64,000 bases of DNA from positions 1 to 64,000 of the forward strand of contig NZ_JAEACF010000002.1 of the NCBI RefSeq assembly GCF_016401385.1, given 5' to 3'. The notes below the pieces were generated by a model. The model did not search any database. It was given only the letters and a program-made list of their open reading frames with translations, and was not told the DNA's origin. Every line of letters starts with the position of its first letter. Position 1 is the first letter of the stretch. The position numbers were made by a program, and so were the translations under genes. The stretch comes from Fictibacillus halophilus. GTDB lineage: Bacteria; Bacillota; Bacilli; Bacillales; Fictibacillaceae. Positions 45,665 through 54,175 of this stretch are shown here, one piece after another.

Positions 45665-45774
45665 AGCGTTAAAAAGTTATAAACTTTACAAAAGTAAGTT
45701 TAAACCGTATAATAGGAGGCAAATATAGACTGTAGAAAAAGCATCGTTTTTTATATAGATAGAGGTGAATGATA

Positions 45775-46092
45775 ATGGATTATAGCACGATGTGTCCGAA
45801 GTACGAAGTAGCCATGGATATTATCGGCAAAAAATGGACAGGACTGATCATTCGCGTTTTGATGGATGGCCCGAAGCGGTTTAAAGACATCAAATCCCAG
45901 ATTCCTGAAATGAGCGATCGTATGCTTACGGAACGGATGAAGGAATTGGAGTCTGTGGGAATTGTGAAACGTAATGTATACCCAGAGACACCTGTGCGAA
46001 TTGAGTATTCACTGACGGATAAAGGTAATTCTTTAAAAACAATCATCAATGCCATTCAAGACTGGAGCGAACAATGGGTGGACCATTGTTAA
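45775..46092 (+). CDS. HxlR family transcriptional regulator
   Basis: A 106-residue winged-helix regulator: IIGKKWTGLIIRVLMDGPKRFKDIKSQIPEMSDRMLTERMKELESVGIVKR is the HxlR domain. One Cys near the N-terminus (STMCPKYE) lies where redox-sensing members such as YodB have theirs, so thiol sensing is possible but unproven. ATG at 45775 follows AGAGGTG; an ATG six bases upstream is possible. Confidence 0.9.
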   Translation: MDYSTMCPKYEVAMDIIGKKWTGLIIRVLMDGPKRFKDIKSQIPEMSDRMLTERMKELESVGIVKRNVYPETPVRIEYSLTDKGNSLKTIINAIQDWSEQWVDHC

Positions 46093-46142
46093 ATCCGTAG
46101 ATAAAGCAAAAGGTGGATTAATTCTGCCTTTCTTCATTGCCA

Positions 46143-46271
46143 GTTGATTGTAGCGAAAGGTGCGAGACTCCTACGGGACGAGCGGTCAGGTGGAGACTCC
46201 TAAGGGCGCAAAGCGGCAGGAGGCTCACCGTTCGCCCCGTGGAAAGCGAGCAACCTGTAGCGGAAATCAAC
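46143..46271 (+). repeat. Dispersed structured repeat, copy F
   Basis: Runs from GTTGATTGTAGCGAAAGG to AGCGGAAATCAAC and continues TACTTTCAAAGG. Closest to copy E. Confidence 0.9.
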
Positions 46272-46299
46272 TACTTTCAAAGGACACAAAGGTTAAACA

Positions 46300-46337
46300 A
46301 AAAGAAGGACAGCTGATTAAGGAGCTGTCCTTTTTTA
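46300..46337. terminator. Bidirectional terminator (copy F / yfkD)
   Basis: AAGGACAGCT / AGCTGTCCTT around a short loop with A and T tracts on either side. Confidence 0.9.
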
Positions 46338-47180
46338 CATATTGCTTGTATGAAAACTGAAAGATACGTGGTCTTGAACTGGAATCCAAGCTCCAATTCC
46401 TTGCTGTGTAACGTTTTGAATCACGATCTCTCTTTTACCGCCTTTAAGAACGATATAGACCTCTCCGTAAGTAACTCTTCCTCTTTCATTAACGGCTGGG
46501 ACATAACTATTTAAATAACCTACCTGTTTCGGTGACACATGGTACACGTTGGATTTCTTTGTGCCTGCACCAACTGCTGTCTGAAACGACAATGGTAGCT
46601 TTGATTTTTCTGCTGCTGTGATAAGCATCATCTTTTGAACAGCTTCACTATTCGGAATCGATGCTGTTAGACCACCGCTCACTTTTTTATGAGCCGTTTG
46701 ATTATAAGACAATTTCGCAATTGCTTTTGCACCTCTGTTGTCTAAACGGTTTGAATTAATTTGTTGATGTTCCCAGTTCACAGTCGTCTCTGTCGATTGA
46801 TAAGACAGCGGCCATTGCCCTAAGTAAATTTTTGCACGATACCAGAAAGCTACTTTTGATCCATTTATGGTCGACTCATTCAATAAACGAATTAAATCTG
46901 GATTTGTGATTGGAACATCCGACGTTTTAAGCATGGCTTTCGCGAGCTTGCTCGGTTCTAAGTACGGAAGATCTTGTGCAGAGTTAGGATACGTGTTTTC
47001 TTTTGATATGCTAAGAACCGAACTCGGTACTTTAATATCTGCCTTTGGAGCAGTTTTTTCTATTTTTTCTGCTTGTTTTTGTTTTTGTTCTGGCTGTTGT
47101 TTTGTTTTTTCAGCTGCTAGTGCTGTGTTTGATAACACAAAAAGCATGACAAAAATTAAAATAAAAATTCTCTTTTTCAT
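46335..47180 (-). CDS. yfkD: Secreted YfkD-like protein
   Basis: A 281-residue exported protein with signal peptide IFILIFVMLFVLSNTALAA followed by a Lys/Gln-rich linker and the YfkD domain: SSVLSISKENTYPNSAQDLP, YLGQWPLSYQSTETTVNWE and the end GIGAWIPVQDHVSFSF. The ATG at 47180 follows GGAGGATG; the longer reading places residues before the signal peptide. Function unknown. Confidence 0.9.
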   Translation of the reverse strand: MKKRIFILIFVMLFVLSNTALAAEKTKQQPEQKQKQAEKIEKTAPKADIKVPSSVLSISKENTYPNSAQDLPYLEPSKLAKAMLKTSDVPITNPDLIRLLNESTINGSKVAFWYRAKIYLGQWPLSYQSTETTVNWEHQQINSNRLDNRGAKAIAKLSYNQTAHKKVSGGLTASIPNSEAVQKMMLITAAEKSKLPLSFQTAVGAGTKKSNVYHVSPKQVGYLNSYVPAVNERGRVTYGEVYIVLKGGKREIVIQNVTQQGIGAWIPVQDHVSFSFHTSNM

Positions 47181-47302
47181 AACATCCTCCTTTCCCCTAT
47201 TTTTTTCTAAGCCATAAAATTTATCCATGTTCCCTGCTTTGATTCTCACGGGTATTGTTGGAAAATATAAAGCCCTGATTCTTTAATGAACCAGGGCGCC
47301 GA

Positions 47303-47686
47303 TTAAGCATGAATCTCGAAGCTTTCAGTGATATTTATACTATCTTTAACGGACTGGACCATCGAGCAATTTTTTCGAGTGACGTTTAATGCTTTCTCAA
47401 CCTTCTCTTCTGATAATTCTTTTCCTTTGATCATAAAGTGAAGGTGAATGTCAGATACTCGGTTTGCTTCTTTTTCCACTCTATTTATCTTTGCTTGCAC
47501 AGAGATATCATCATACTGCATTCTCATACGCTCTAATACTTTCCGAAGAACGCCACCGCTGCATACAGCTATAGAAGAAACGAGTAGTTGAAATGGCCGA
47601 TAACCATATTCGGCGTTTCCGCTTATCTCAAGTGTTCCGTATTCTACCTCGGTTTCAAATCCATTTTCAGTCATTTTAAATTCCAA
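47303..47686 (-). CDS. OsmC family protein
   Basis: A 127-residue OsmC/Ohr superfamily protein. Two conserved cysteines, in AVCSGGVL and KNCSMVQS, form the peroxidase pair of the fold. Such proteins reduce organic hydroperoxides; some in this subgroup lack shown activity. The ATG at 47686 is upstream of a terminator-free gap to yfkD. The gene is divergent from yfkF. Confidence 0.88.
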   Translation of the reverse strand: MEFKMTENGFETEVEYGTLEISGNAEYGYRPFQLLVSSIAVCSGGVLRKVLERMRMQYDDISVQAKINRVEKEANRVSDIHLHFMIKGKELSEEKVEKALNVTRKNCSMVQSVKDSINITESFEIHA

Positions 47687-47776
47687 ATTTAAACACCTCT
47701 AATCCTAAACTTACACTCAACTTTTTCTGGTTTCCATTGTACAATGGTTTTAGTTTGTTTTGAAAAGGAGACGCTC

Positions 47777-48955
47777 ATGCAGCTTTCTACGTATAAATTT
47801 TCAGTTTTAGTTAGCATTGTTTTTATTTCAGGTTTCGCTCAAGGTATGCTGCTTCCTTTAATTGCAGTCATCTTTGAACAGGATGGTACATCCGCTTCCT
47901 TAAACGGTTTCCATGCTACAGCTCTTTATATAGGTATCTTGATCGCTTCTCCATTTATTGAAAAGCCTCTTAGAAGGTTTGGCTATAAACCACTCATTTT
48001 AGCAGGACTTTTAGCTGTTGTACTCTGTTTTGCTATGTTTCCTGTTTGGAAAGTATTCTGGTTTTGGTTTGTTTTAAGGCTCTTGATTGGTATTGGAGAT
48101 CATATGCTTCATTTCTCTACACAAACTTGGATTACGACAAGTAGTCCTGAAAAAAAGAGAGGCAGAAACATTTCTATATATGGTATTGCGTTCGGAGCAG
48201 GATTTGGAATCGGACCTCTTATGACAAAGATACTAGAAGTAAACGAAAATCTTCCTTTTTGGCTTGCTGCAGGTCTTTGTTTTCTTTCTTTTCTTTTAAT
48301 GACGACGATACGAAACGAAACACCTGAAACAGAATCAGCTCGGACTTCTGGTGTCACAGCCATCGATCGCTATAAAGATGTGCTGAAATTAGCATGGGTA
48401 TCTTTATTGCCACCCTTTGGATACGGCTTTTTAGAAGCAACTCTTCATGGCTCTTTTCCCGTTTTTGCACTTCGGAACGGAATCAGCTTAGATTGGGTAG
48501 CGGTTCTGCTGCCAGCTTTTGTGTTAGGTAGCCTTGTTTTCCAGTTACCACTCGGAATTCTCAGCGATAAATTGGGGCGGAAACCCATTTTAATCTTTTC
48601 TTTCGTTTCTGGTTTCTTCTCGTTCCTGGCAACCTACTGGAGCATGAACAACTTTTGGCTTCTGATCAGTTTGTTCTTTTTATCAGGAATGTTTGTTGGA
48701 TCGATGTTCTCTCTTGGCATCGCATATATGAGTGACCTGCTTCCTAAATATCACCTGCCTGCAGGGAATATCTTAGCAGGCATCAGCTTTAGCATAGGCA
48801 GCATGTCAGGTCCTATGATTGGGGGAAGTTTTATAAGCTGGTTTGATGGCGGTGCTTTTGTATTCGCTATCTGCGGCATGCTATTTTTGCTCTGTTTACC
48901 GATACTGTTTATTAAAAATAATAATGAAATCTCGATAAAGTCTAAAACAGCATAG
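47777..48955 (+). CDS. yfkF: MFS transporter YfkF
   Basis: A 392-residue major facilitator protein with 12 predicted helices. The MFS motif GILSDKLGRKPIL is in the loop between helices 8 and 9, with a related RRFGYKPLILAG after helix 2. Matches B. subtilis YfkF by sequence and order. ATG at 47777 follows AAAAGGAG. Exported substrate unknown. Confidence 0.88.
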   Translation: MQLSTYKFSVLVSIVFISGFAQGMLLPLIAVIFEQDGTSASLNGFHATALYIGILIASPFIEKPLRRFGYKPLILAGLLAVVLCFAMFPVWKVFWFWFVLRLLIGIGDHMLHFSTQTWITTSSPEKKRGRNISIYGIAFGAGFGIGPLMTKILEVNENLPFWLAAGLCFLSFLLMTTIRNETPETESARTSGVTAIDRYKDVLKLAWVSLLPPFGYGFLEATLHGSFPVFALRNGISLDWVAVLLPAFVLGSLVFQLPLGILSDKLGRKPILIFSFVSGFFSFLATYWSMNNFWLLISLFFLSGMFVGSMFSLGIAYMSDLLPKYHLPAGNILAGISFSIGSMSGPMIGGSFISWFDGGAFVFAICGMLFLLCLPILFIKNNNEISIKSKTA

Positions 48956-49077
48956 AAATAATATTTTTCTTTTTACACCATATTAGTAAAGCAGGATTTT
49001 TGACTTTAGTGGTTCAATCTTTAAACTAGAAATTAGATAACTTTAACTATCTTCAAAAACAAGGAGTAGATATTTTT

Positions 49078-49530
49078 ATGATGAGACTACGTTCGGATAT
49101 GCCAGAACTTAACGGTGCTACACAATGGATCAATGGAGAAGTTACTAAAAGTGACTTGATTGGAAATAAACCCACACTTATCCACTTTTGGTCTGTAAGC
49201 TGTGGATTATGTAAAGATGCAATGCCTAACATTAATCAATTTCGCGATGACTATAAAGACGAACTGAACGTTATTGCGGTTCATATGCCTCGTTCAGAAA
49301 AAGATTTGGATATCGATCAAATTAAAGAAGTAGCAGCTGAACATGATATTACACAGCCAATCTTTGTTGATAACGATCATGCTCTAACAGACGCATTTGA
49401 AAACGAGTACGTGCCTGCTTATTATGTTTTTGATGCAGAAGGTAAGCTTCGTCACTACCAAGCAGGTGGAGATGGCATGAAGATGCTTACAAAACGTGTT
49501 AACCGTGTGCTAGGAAAAGAAACAAAGTAA
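49078..49530 (+). CDS. TlpA-like thioredoxin-fold protein, cytosolic
   Basis: A 150-residue thioredoxin-fold protein of the TlpA/ResA type with the redox motif CGLC in FWSVSCGLCKDAMP and the cis-Pro in EYVPAYYVFD. There is no signal peptide or membrane anchor, unlike ResA, so it should be cytosolic. ATG at 49078 (or 49081) follows AAGGAG. Possible reductant partners are the peroxide enzymes in the window, but this is speculation. Confidence 0.88.
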   Translation: MMRLRSDMPELNGATQWINGEVTKSDLIGNKPTLIHFWSVSCGLCKDAMPNINQFRDDYKDELNVIAVHMPRSEKDLDIDQIKEVAAEHDITQPIFVDNDHALTDAFENEYVPAYYVFDAEGKLRHYQAGGDGMKMLTKRVNRVLGKETK

Positions 49531-49539
49531 GTATACAAA

Positions 49540-49572
49540 AACCGGACAGCTGTTATCGCTGCCCGGTTTATT
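49540..49572 (+). terminator. Terminator
   Basis: AACCGGACAGC / GCTGCCCGGTT followed by TATTTATTT. Downstream of the TlpA-like gene. Confidence 0.8.
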
Positions 49573-49618
49573 TATTTGCCTCTATTTATATAACATCCTC
49601 TACATAAGAAAACAGCCA

Positions 49619-50065
49619 TTATTTTAACAATCGTTCGATCCATCGAAAGATCACCGCTAAAAACTTATACAAAAACAGCCCTAGCATAGCACCTATACCA
49701 TTAAGAAATATATCATCAATATCAAAGATTCGTTTAAAATACTCATATTGAAGAACTTCTATAATAAAACTTGTACCAAAACCAAAAATGAAAATAAAAC
49801 GCCAAGAGTTAAACACTCGGTAAATTAAAGGCAGCAACAAACCAAATGGTACAAATAAAATCACATTCCCTATAATGTTCTTAAGGATGAGCCAATCATT
49901 ATCGCTTCTCCACATCTGTCTAATGCTATCAAACAAAACGAGATTAGCTGATTTTCCATAAACATACTCATTAAATGAGAAAAGAGTCGCTTTAATCAGA
50001 ACTGCCATGTACACGATAAAAACAAGTGTACCTAAAATACTAAAGATGAATCTAACTTTTTTCAT
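49619..50065 (-). CDS. VanZ family membrane protein
   Basis: A 148-residue protein with four predicted membrane helices. NIIGNVILFVPFGLLLPL and SFIIEVLQYEYFKRIFDIDDIFLNGIGAMLG are the VanZ signature. Members give low-level glycopeptide resistance or have unknown cell-surface roles. ATG at 50065 follows AGGAGAAAAGG. Confidence 0.85.
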   Translation of the reverse strand: MKKVRFIFSILGTLVFIVYMAVLIKATLFSFNEYVYGKSANLVLFDSIRQMWRSDNDWLILKNIIGNVILFVPFGLLLPLIYRVFNSWRFIFIFGFGTSFIIEVLQYEYFKRIFDIDDIFLNGIGAMLGLFLYKFLAVIFRWIERLLK

Positions 50066-50245
50066 ACTGCCTTTTCTCCTGCCTTTTAAAGAAATTCCCA
50101 TAAGTGCCTTTTTAGTGTAACATGCAAAGCTCTTAATGAGATACAGGTAAAAGACACAAACTTTTCTTCGTTACCTATACACATTTCGCAGTATTCGTTC
50201 AAAACATGTACTTCTTTTGTACTTTTTCACTATCGTTTCTGAACA

Positions 50246-50276
50246 AACAAAAAAAGCCGCCCTGCTAAGAGGACAG
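50246..50276 (-). terminator. Terminator of the Asn/Lys-rich peptide gene
   Basis: On the minus strand AGC-x-G-x-CCT / AGG-x-C-x-GCT (with G-U pairs at x) followed by TTTTTTT. Confidence 0.7.
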
Positions 50277-50298
50277 CTTCATATTATTCGCGTTTAGA

Positions 50299-50400
50299 TT
50301 AATGAAAGTCATTCTTTTTGTTTGAGGATTTGCTCGTTTTGTGCTGACTATCATTTTTATTGTTCTTATTGTTGTGGGTCTGTTTGTTGCTTTTTCCCAT
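50299..50400 (-). CDS. 33-residue Asn/Lys/Ser-rich peptide
   Basis: ATG at 50400 follows AGGAGG with about 9-nt spacing. The product has 33 residues, mostly Asn, Lys, Ser, His and Gln (MGKSNKQTHNNKNNKND at the start). It is basic and without hydrophobic segments, like minor spore proteins, but I do not recognise a family. A terminator follows, making it a complete small transcription unit. Confidence 0.6.
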   Translation of the reverse strand: MGKSNKQTHNNKNNKNDSQHKTSKSSNKKNDFH

Positions 50401-50442
50401 ATCAATAATACCTCCTTAACGACAAGGTATGTATAGTTTTTC

Positions 50443-51330
50443 CTAGGATTCAGCCTTTAACAAGCCCCTTTTCTTGGCAAAATCAATCTTGAACTTATGA
50501 AACGTGGCATTTAGGACGCCTCCAGATAATAAGACGATACCCGTGAGGTAAAACCAAAGCATAAGAACAATAATTGCCCCAATACTCCCGTAAGTAGCAG
50601 AATAATTACCAAAATGATCAACGTAAAAGGCGAAACCGAATGAGACGATCTGCCAAAAGAATGTGGCAACAAGTGAACCGTACCAGATCTCACTATATTT
50701 GAGCTTTTTACAGGGAGCCAAATAATAGAGAACAGATACAACGGTCGCGATGATGAAGAAGCTGATCAACCAGCGTAATACTCCCCAAATCTGAAGGAAC
50801 TCTTCACTTAATCCTAAATAGGAAAAGGCTGCGTTTCCAAGCATCTTACCGAATACAGGAAAAACGAGTGCAACAACAAAAGCAAAAATAACGCCAAACG
50901 TTAAAAAAATAGCCAATAACCTTGTTTTTATAAAGCTGCGGCATTCTTCAACGCCATATGCTTCATTCAAAGTCTTGATTACAGCATTAATCGCATTAGA
51001 AGCTGACCAAATCGTAGCTAGAATACCGATTGATAAAAGGCCGCCACTTCTTCCTTCTAATACAGCAAGTAAATTCTCTCGAACAGAATCCATCGCTTCT
51101 GATGGTACAAAGTGTTCTAACAGGTCGAGCGCTTCTTTCGGTTCAATAAAAAAGGCTCCAAGCGTTAATAAGAAGATAAGAAAAGGGAACAGCGAAAGCA
51201 GAAAATAATAAGCAAGCTGTGCTGCAAGTCCTGTTACATCTCCTCTTTGAAAACCATGCATGAATTCAATTCCAAATGCTTTGGCTTTCATATGTTTGAG
51301 TATATGCCATAATGTCAAAGTTCCTCTCAC
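50443..51330 (-). CDS. yfkH: YihY family membrane protein YfkH
   Basis: A 295-residue protein of the YihY/RNase BN-like family (not a true RNase BN) with six membrane helices. LAAQLAYYFLLSLFPFLIFLLTLGAFF, SNAINAVIKTLNEAYGVEE and YGSIGAIIVLMLWFYLTGIVLLSGGVLNA are the family segments. Position between yfkF and yfkJ agrees with B. subtilis YfkH. The ATG at 51330 has GGGGTGAGAGG upstream. Function unknown. Confidence 0.9.
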   Translation of the reverse strand: MRGTLTLWHILKHMKAKAFGIEFMHGFQRGDVTGLAAQLAYYFLLSLFPFLIFLLTLGAFFIEPKEALDLLEHFVPSEAMDSVRENLLAVLEGRSGGLLSIGILATIWSASNAINAVIKTLNEAYGVEECRSFIKTRLLAIFLTFGVIFAFVVALVFPVFGKMLGNAAFSYLGLSEEFLQIWGVLRWLISFFIIATVVSVLYYLAPCKKLKYSEIWYGSLVATFFWQIVSFGFAFYVDHFGNYSATYGSIGAIIVLMLWFYLTGIVLLSGGVLNATFHKFKIDFAKKRGLLKAES

Positions 51331-51403
51331 CCCTTACTTATTTTTATACATTTCCCTTTATCTTTCCCCTTCATTAGGGTGATAAAAACTTTTTTCAGGA
51401 TAA

Positions 51404-51428
51404 GTTTATAATTTTTTATAATGGGTAA
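51404..51428 (+). promoter_or_regulatory. SigB-like promoter upstream of the GlsB gene
   Basis: GTTTAT at 51404-51409, 13-bp spacer and GGGTAA at 51423-51428. The general-stress SigB consensus is GTTTAA-N12-15-GGGTAT. Confidence 0.65.
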
Positions 51429-51479
51429 CTTAAGAATAATTCCATATTACAACCTACAAAAAAAAAGGAGGAATTTTAA

Positions 51480-51734
51480 ATGAGTTTATTATGGGCACTT
51501 ATAATTGGAGGAATCATCGGTTGGTTAGCAGGTCTTTTAACAGGACGTGACGTACCAGGCGGAATCATCGGTAACATCATCGCAGGTTTTGTTGGTGCAT
51601 GGTTAGGTGGATTATTATTAGGTGATTGGGGACCAATGGTAGCAGGATTTGCAATCGTTCCAGCTATTATCGGTGCAGTTGTAGTAGTACTTATCGTAAG
51701 CTTTATCATGCGCAGCATGCGTAGCCGTGCTTAA
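51480..51734 (+). CDS. GlsB/YeaQ/YmgE family stress membrane protein
   Basis: An 84-residue protein, nearly all hydrophobic, with three Gly-rich helices: ALIIGGIIGWLAGLLTGRD, GGIIGNIIAGFVGAWLGGLL and a last helix ending in Arg residues. This is the GlsB/transglycosylase-associated family, often stress-induced; the SigB-like promoter agrees. ATG at 51480 follows AAAGGAGG. Confidence 0.9.
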   Translation: MSLLWALIIGGIIGWLAGLLTGRDVPGGIIGNIIAGFVGAWLGGLLLGDWGPMVAGFAIVPAIIGAVVVVLIVSFIMRSMRSRA

Positions 51735-51764
51735 TAAGATTTACTAAAACATAACCCTTTTCAA

Positions 51765-51821
51765 AAAAGAAAAGCTGGCCAAAGTTGATCATTATATGAT
51801 CTTCCTTGCCCGGCTTTTTGC
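51765..51821. terminator. Long terminator hairpin
   Basis: AAAAGCTGG-x-CAA / TTG-x-CCGGCTTTT with an inner GATCAT / ATGATC stem, between the GlsB gene and array 4. Confidence 0.8.
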
Positions 51822-51895
51822 TTTGTTACAATAATTATGCAATTCATTTAGGTTGCATAAGGTTTCTTGTTCGTTTAGTCGAGATGATGGTGCTG

Positions 51896-51974
51896 ATTAT
51901 TGCTCGTTCGTTGAAATTTATAATCGTTCGGGAATATTATGATCGATGGCCGGAATTTATGCTCGGTCACGATT
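51896..51974 (+). repeat. Tandem array 4, 19-20-bp period, four degenerate units
   Basis: Units begin at 51896, 51916, 51936 and 51955 with ATTATT, ATTTAT, ATTATG, ATTTAT, each followed by a TCG word (CTCGTTCG, ATCGTTCG, ATCGATGG, CTCGGTCA). It lies between the convergent GlsB and GNAT genes. Confidence 0.65.
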
Positions 51975-51987
51975 AACGACCATTAAA

Positions 51988-52413
51988 CTAAAATCTTTTT
52001 TTAAACACATAACTCGGCATCTCGTAATTCATCTTTTCTGTATAAAATCGGTGAGCGTCTAAACGGTTCACATTTGAACTTAGTGCAACACAATTACAGT
52101 TATTCTGAAGTGCAAAAGACTCCAAAAATGCAAGAAGTTCCTCACCAAACCCTTTTGATCGTTCGTTGGAATCAGTGATTAAATCATACAAATAAATATG
52201 TTTACCATCATAAAGATTGGTCAGCATCGCAAACCCCGCCAAAGCAACGATTTTCCCTTCATGTATATTGGCAAATAACGTATATCCTTCCTTCTCCATC
52301 TGTAAAAAAAGTTCATAGAAAAGGTCTTCTGAAAGATGTGTACGAAGTTGACTCATAACAGGAAAAGCATCACGCACTTCTTGTTCTGATGTTAATTGAC
52401 GAATTTCACCCAT
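51988..52413 (-). CDS. GNAT family N-acetyltransferase
   Basis: A 141-residue single-domain GNAT. YLYDLITDSNERSKGFGEELLAFLESFAL contains the acetyl-CoA loop (R/Q-x-x-G-x-G/A as RSKGFG), and SNVNRLDAHRFYTEKMNYEM is motif B. It lies 15 nt after yfkJ and is probably cotranscribed. Substrate unknown. Confidence 0.88.
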   Translation of the reverse strand: MGEIRQLTSEQEVRDAFPVMSQLRTHLSEDLFYELFLQMEKEGYTLFANIHEGKIVALAGFAMLTNLYDGKHIYLYDLITDSNERSKGFGEELLAFLESFALQNNCNCVALSSNVNRLDAHRFYTEKMNYEMPSYVFKKRF

Positions 52414-52428
52414 CCGATATCCTCCTGA

Positions 52429-52899
52429 TTAAAACGATTCTCTATTTTTAATTTCGATTAAAAGCCTCTCACAGCCAGTTGTTACAAGATCATATACTTC
52501 TTGAAAATTACCTGTAAAATACGGATCCGGAACATCCTCATTCTCATCTTCAGGTACAAAATCCATTAACCTTGCAATCATACCTGTTTTCGTTTGCCCT
52601 GCCATTCTATGCATGTTACCAATATTCTCAGCATCCATCCCAATGATATAATCGTAGTCTGTTAAATCTTTTGTCTTAACTTGGCGCGCCTTCTGACCTT
52701 CATAGGAAATTTGGTTTTCTTTCAAGATATTCCTTGTTCCCTCATGAGGCGGTTCTCCTACATGCCAATTTCCTGTTCCAGCAGAATCAATAGAAATTTT
52801 TTCTGATAAACCTTCTCGATTTACAAGATCTCGAAAAATAGCCTCAGCCATAGGAGATCGACATATGTTTCCTAAGCATACAAAGAGTACTTTAATCAT
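52429..52899 (-). CDS. yfkJ: Low-molecular-weight protein-tyrosine phosphatase YfkJ
   Basis: A 156-residue LMW-PTP. The P-loop C8-X5-R14-S is in VCLGNICRSP, and the general acid Asp is in DVPDPYFTG. Matches B. subtilis YfkJ, which dephosphorylates tyrosine and, as reported for relatives, protein arginine. ATG at 52899 follows AAGGGG. Beginning of a two-gene unit with the GNAT gene. Confidence 0.93.
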   Translation of the reverse strand: MIKVLFVCLGNICRSPMAEAIFRDLVNREGLSEKISIDSAGTGNWHVGEPPHEGTRNILKENQISYEGQKARQVKTKDLTDYDYIIGMDAENIGNMHRMAGQTKTGMIARLMDFVPEDENEDVPDPYFTGNFQEVYDLVTTGCERLLIEIKNRESF

Positions 52900-52974
52900 G
52901 AATCATACCCCTTTCATCTTCCTTTTAAAGGTATAACAATTTCATCCAATAATAAAGGGAAAATATACACAAAA

Positions 52975-53006
52975 ATAAAACCAGGTTGATCCCCGGTTTT
53001 ATTTGT
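52975..53006. terminator. Terminator-like hairpin
   Basis: AAAACC-x-GG / CC-x-GGTTTT around a short loop, with T-rich flank, in the 557-bp spacer between yfkJ and livF. Confidence 0.6.
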
Positions 53007-53059
53007 TCTGTTAATTATGCTGTTGAATTTACAATAGATTGTTTCGAAAAGCTGCTTGC

Positions 53060-53098
53060 CCTCGGAACACGAGCATCCTGTGACGGATTGAAATCACT
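53060..53098 (+). repeat. Decayed 3' fragment of the dispersed repeat
   Basis: TGCCCTCGGAACACGAGCA, then TCCTGTGACGGATTGAAATCA corresponds to the 3' third of the repeat (GCCCCGTGGAAAGCGAGCAT...AACGGAAATCAAC) with many changes. It lies 70 bp before copy G. Confidence 0.5.
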
Positions 53099-53169
53099 AC
53101 GTACTTTGGTATGAACTGGTCTTTATGTGAAGTTCTTCTTAACTGTCTTTTCTTTCACTTCACTGACTA

Positions 53170-53422
53170 GTTGATTGGAGTGCAAGATGGGAGACTCCTA
53201 CGGGACGAGCGGTCAGTCCGAAAAGTGAAAGTGACTCGTTCAGCCCCGACAAGCAACAGTTGAATGGGCTAGGAAGGTGCACTTTGCCTTCTTGACCATT
53301 CAACTTTTGACCTCGAGGGGCTAGTCACTGGAACTAGACAGGTGGAGACTCCTACTGGCGCAAAGCGGCAGGAGGCTCACCGCACGCCCCGTGGAAAGCG
53401 AGCATCTGGAACGGAAACCAAC
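53170..53422 (+). repeat. Dispersed structured repeat, copy G, interrupted
   Basis: The two halves, 53170-53216 and 53342-53422, join to a normal copy (GAGCGGTCAG + GTGGAGACTCC, as in copies E and F). A 125-bp segment is inserted between them. Confidence 0.9.
53217..53341 (+). mobile_element. 125-bp palindromic insertion in repeat copy G
   Basis: The insertion is bounded by CAG on both sides (53214-53216 and 53339-53341), a possible 3-bp target duplication. Its ends contain inverted AGTGACT...AGCCCC. Inside are GTTGAATGG / CCATTCAAC and AAGG / CCTT, so it folds into one long stem. It has no coding capacity; MITE-like is the best description. Confidence 0.65.
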
Positions 53423-53456
53423 TGCTTACAAAGCATCGTTTGCCATAACCGTCTAG

Positions 53457-54164
53457 TTAAGCCAGATAAGCCTCTCGAACGGACTCATTTGTAATGAGCT
53501 CATTCCCTTGACCAGCCATCACGATCTCTCCAGTCTGCAGCACATACCCTCGATTCGCGATTTGCAGAGCTTGAAACGCATTCTGTTCAACTAGAAGAAT
53601 CGTCATTCCTTCTTTATTGAGATCACTGATAATATCAAAAATTTGTTCTACAATAACAGGAGCTAATCCCATTGAAGGTTCATCAAGCAACAAGAGACTT
53701 GGCTTTGACATCAATGCACGACCCATGGCAAGCATCTGCTGCTCACCGCCGCTCATTGTACCCCCTTTTTGGGTTAGGCGTTCTCTCAACCTTGGAAAAT
53801 AATCGAAGACCTGTTCCATCCGCTCTTTGATGACCTTTTTATCTTTTACGATAAAAGCACCCATCTCTAAGTTCTCTTTTACCGTCAGTCTTGGAAAGAT
53901 CCTTCTTCCTTCAGGAACGTGCGCAATACCCGTTTGAGCGGTAATGTGGGCAGGTTGTTTAGAGATATCTTTTCCTTCATAGATAACAGAACCTGTTTTC
54001 GGCAGAACCTGTCCGCTGATTGTTTTTAAAGTCGTGGATTTTCCTGCACCGTTCGATCCGATTAATGTAACGATTTCCCCTTTTTCTACAGAAATGCTAA
54101 TACCTTTTAGCGCATGAATACCACCGTAATATGTGTTTATATCTTTTAATTGTAGAATACTCAT
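53457..54164 (-). CDS. livF: Branched-chain amino acid ABC transporter ATPase LivF
   Basis: A 235-residue ATPase: Walker A GSNGAGKST, signature GTMSGGEQQMLAMGRAL, Walker B LLLLDEPSMGLAP. EGRRIFPRLTVKENL after the Q-loop is typical of LivF. Last gene of livJHMGF, 11 nt after livG. Confidence 0.94.
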   Translation of the reverse strand: MSILQLKDINTYYGGIHALKGISISVEKGEIVTLIGSNGAGKSTTLKTISGQVLPKTGSVIYEGKDISKQPAHITAQTGIAHVPEGRRIFPRLTVKENLEMGAFIVKDKKVIKERMEQVFDYFPRLRERLTQKGGTMSGGEQQMLAMGRALMSKPSLLLLDEPSMGLAPVIVEQIFDIISDLNKEGMTILLVEQNAFQALQIANRGYVLQTGEIVMAGQGNELITNESVREAYLA

Positions 54165-54175
54165 CGTTCTCCTCC

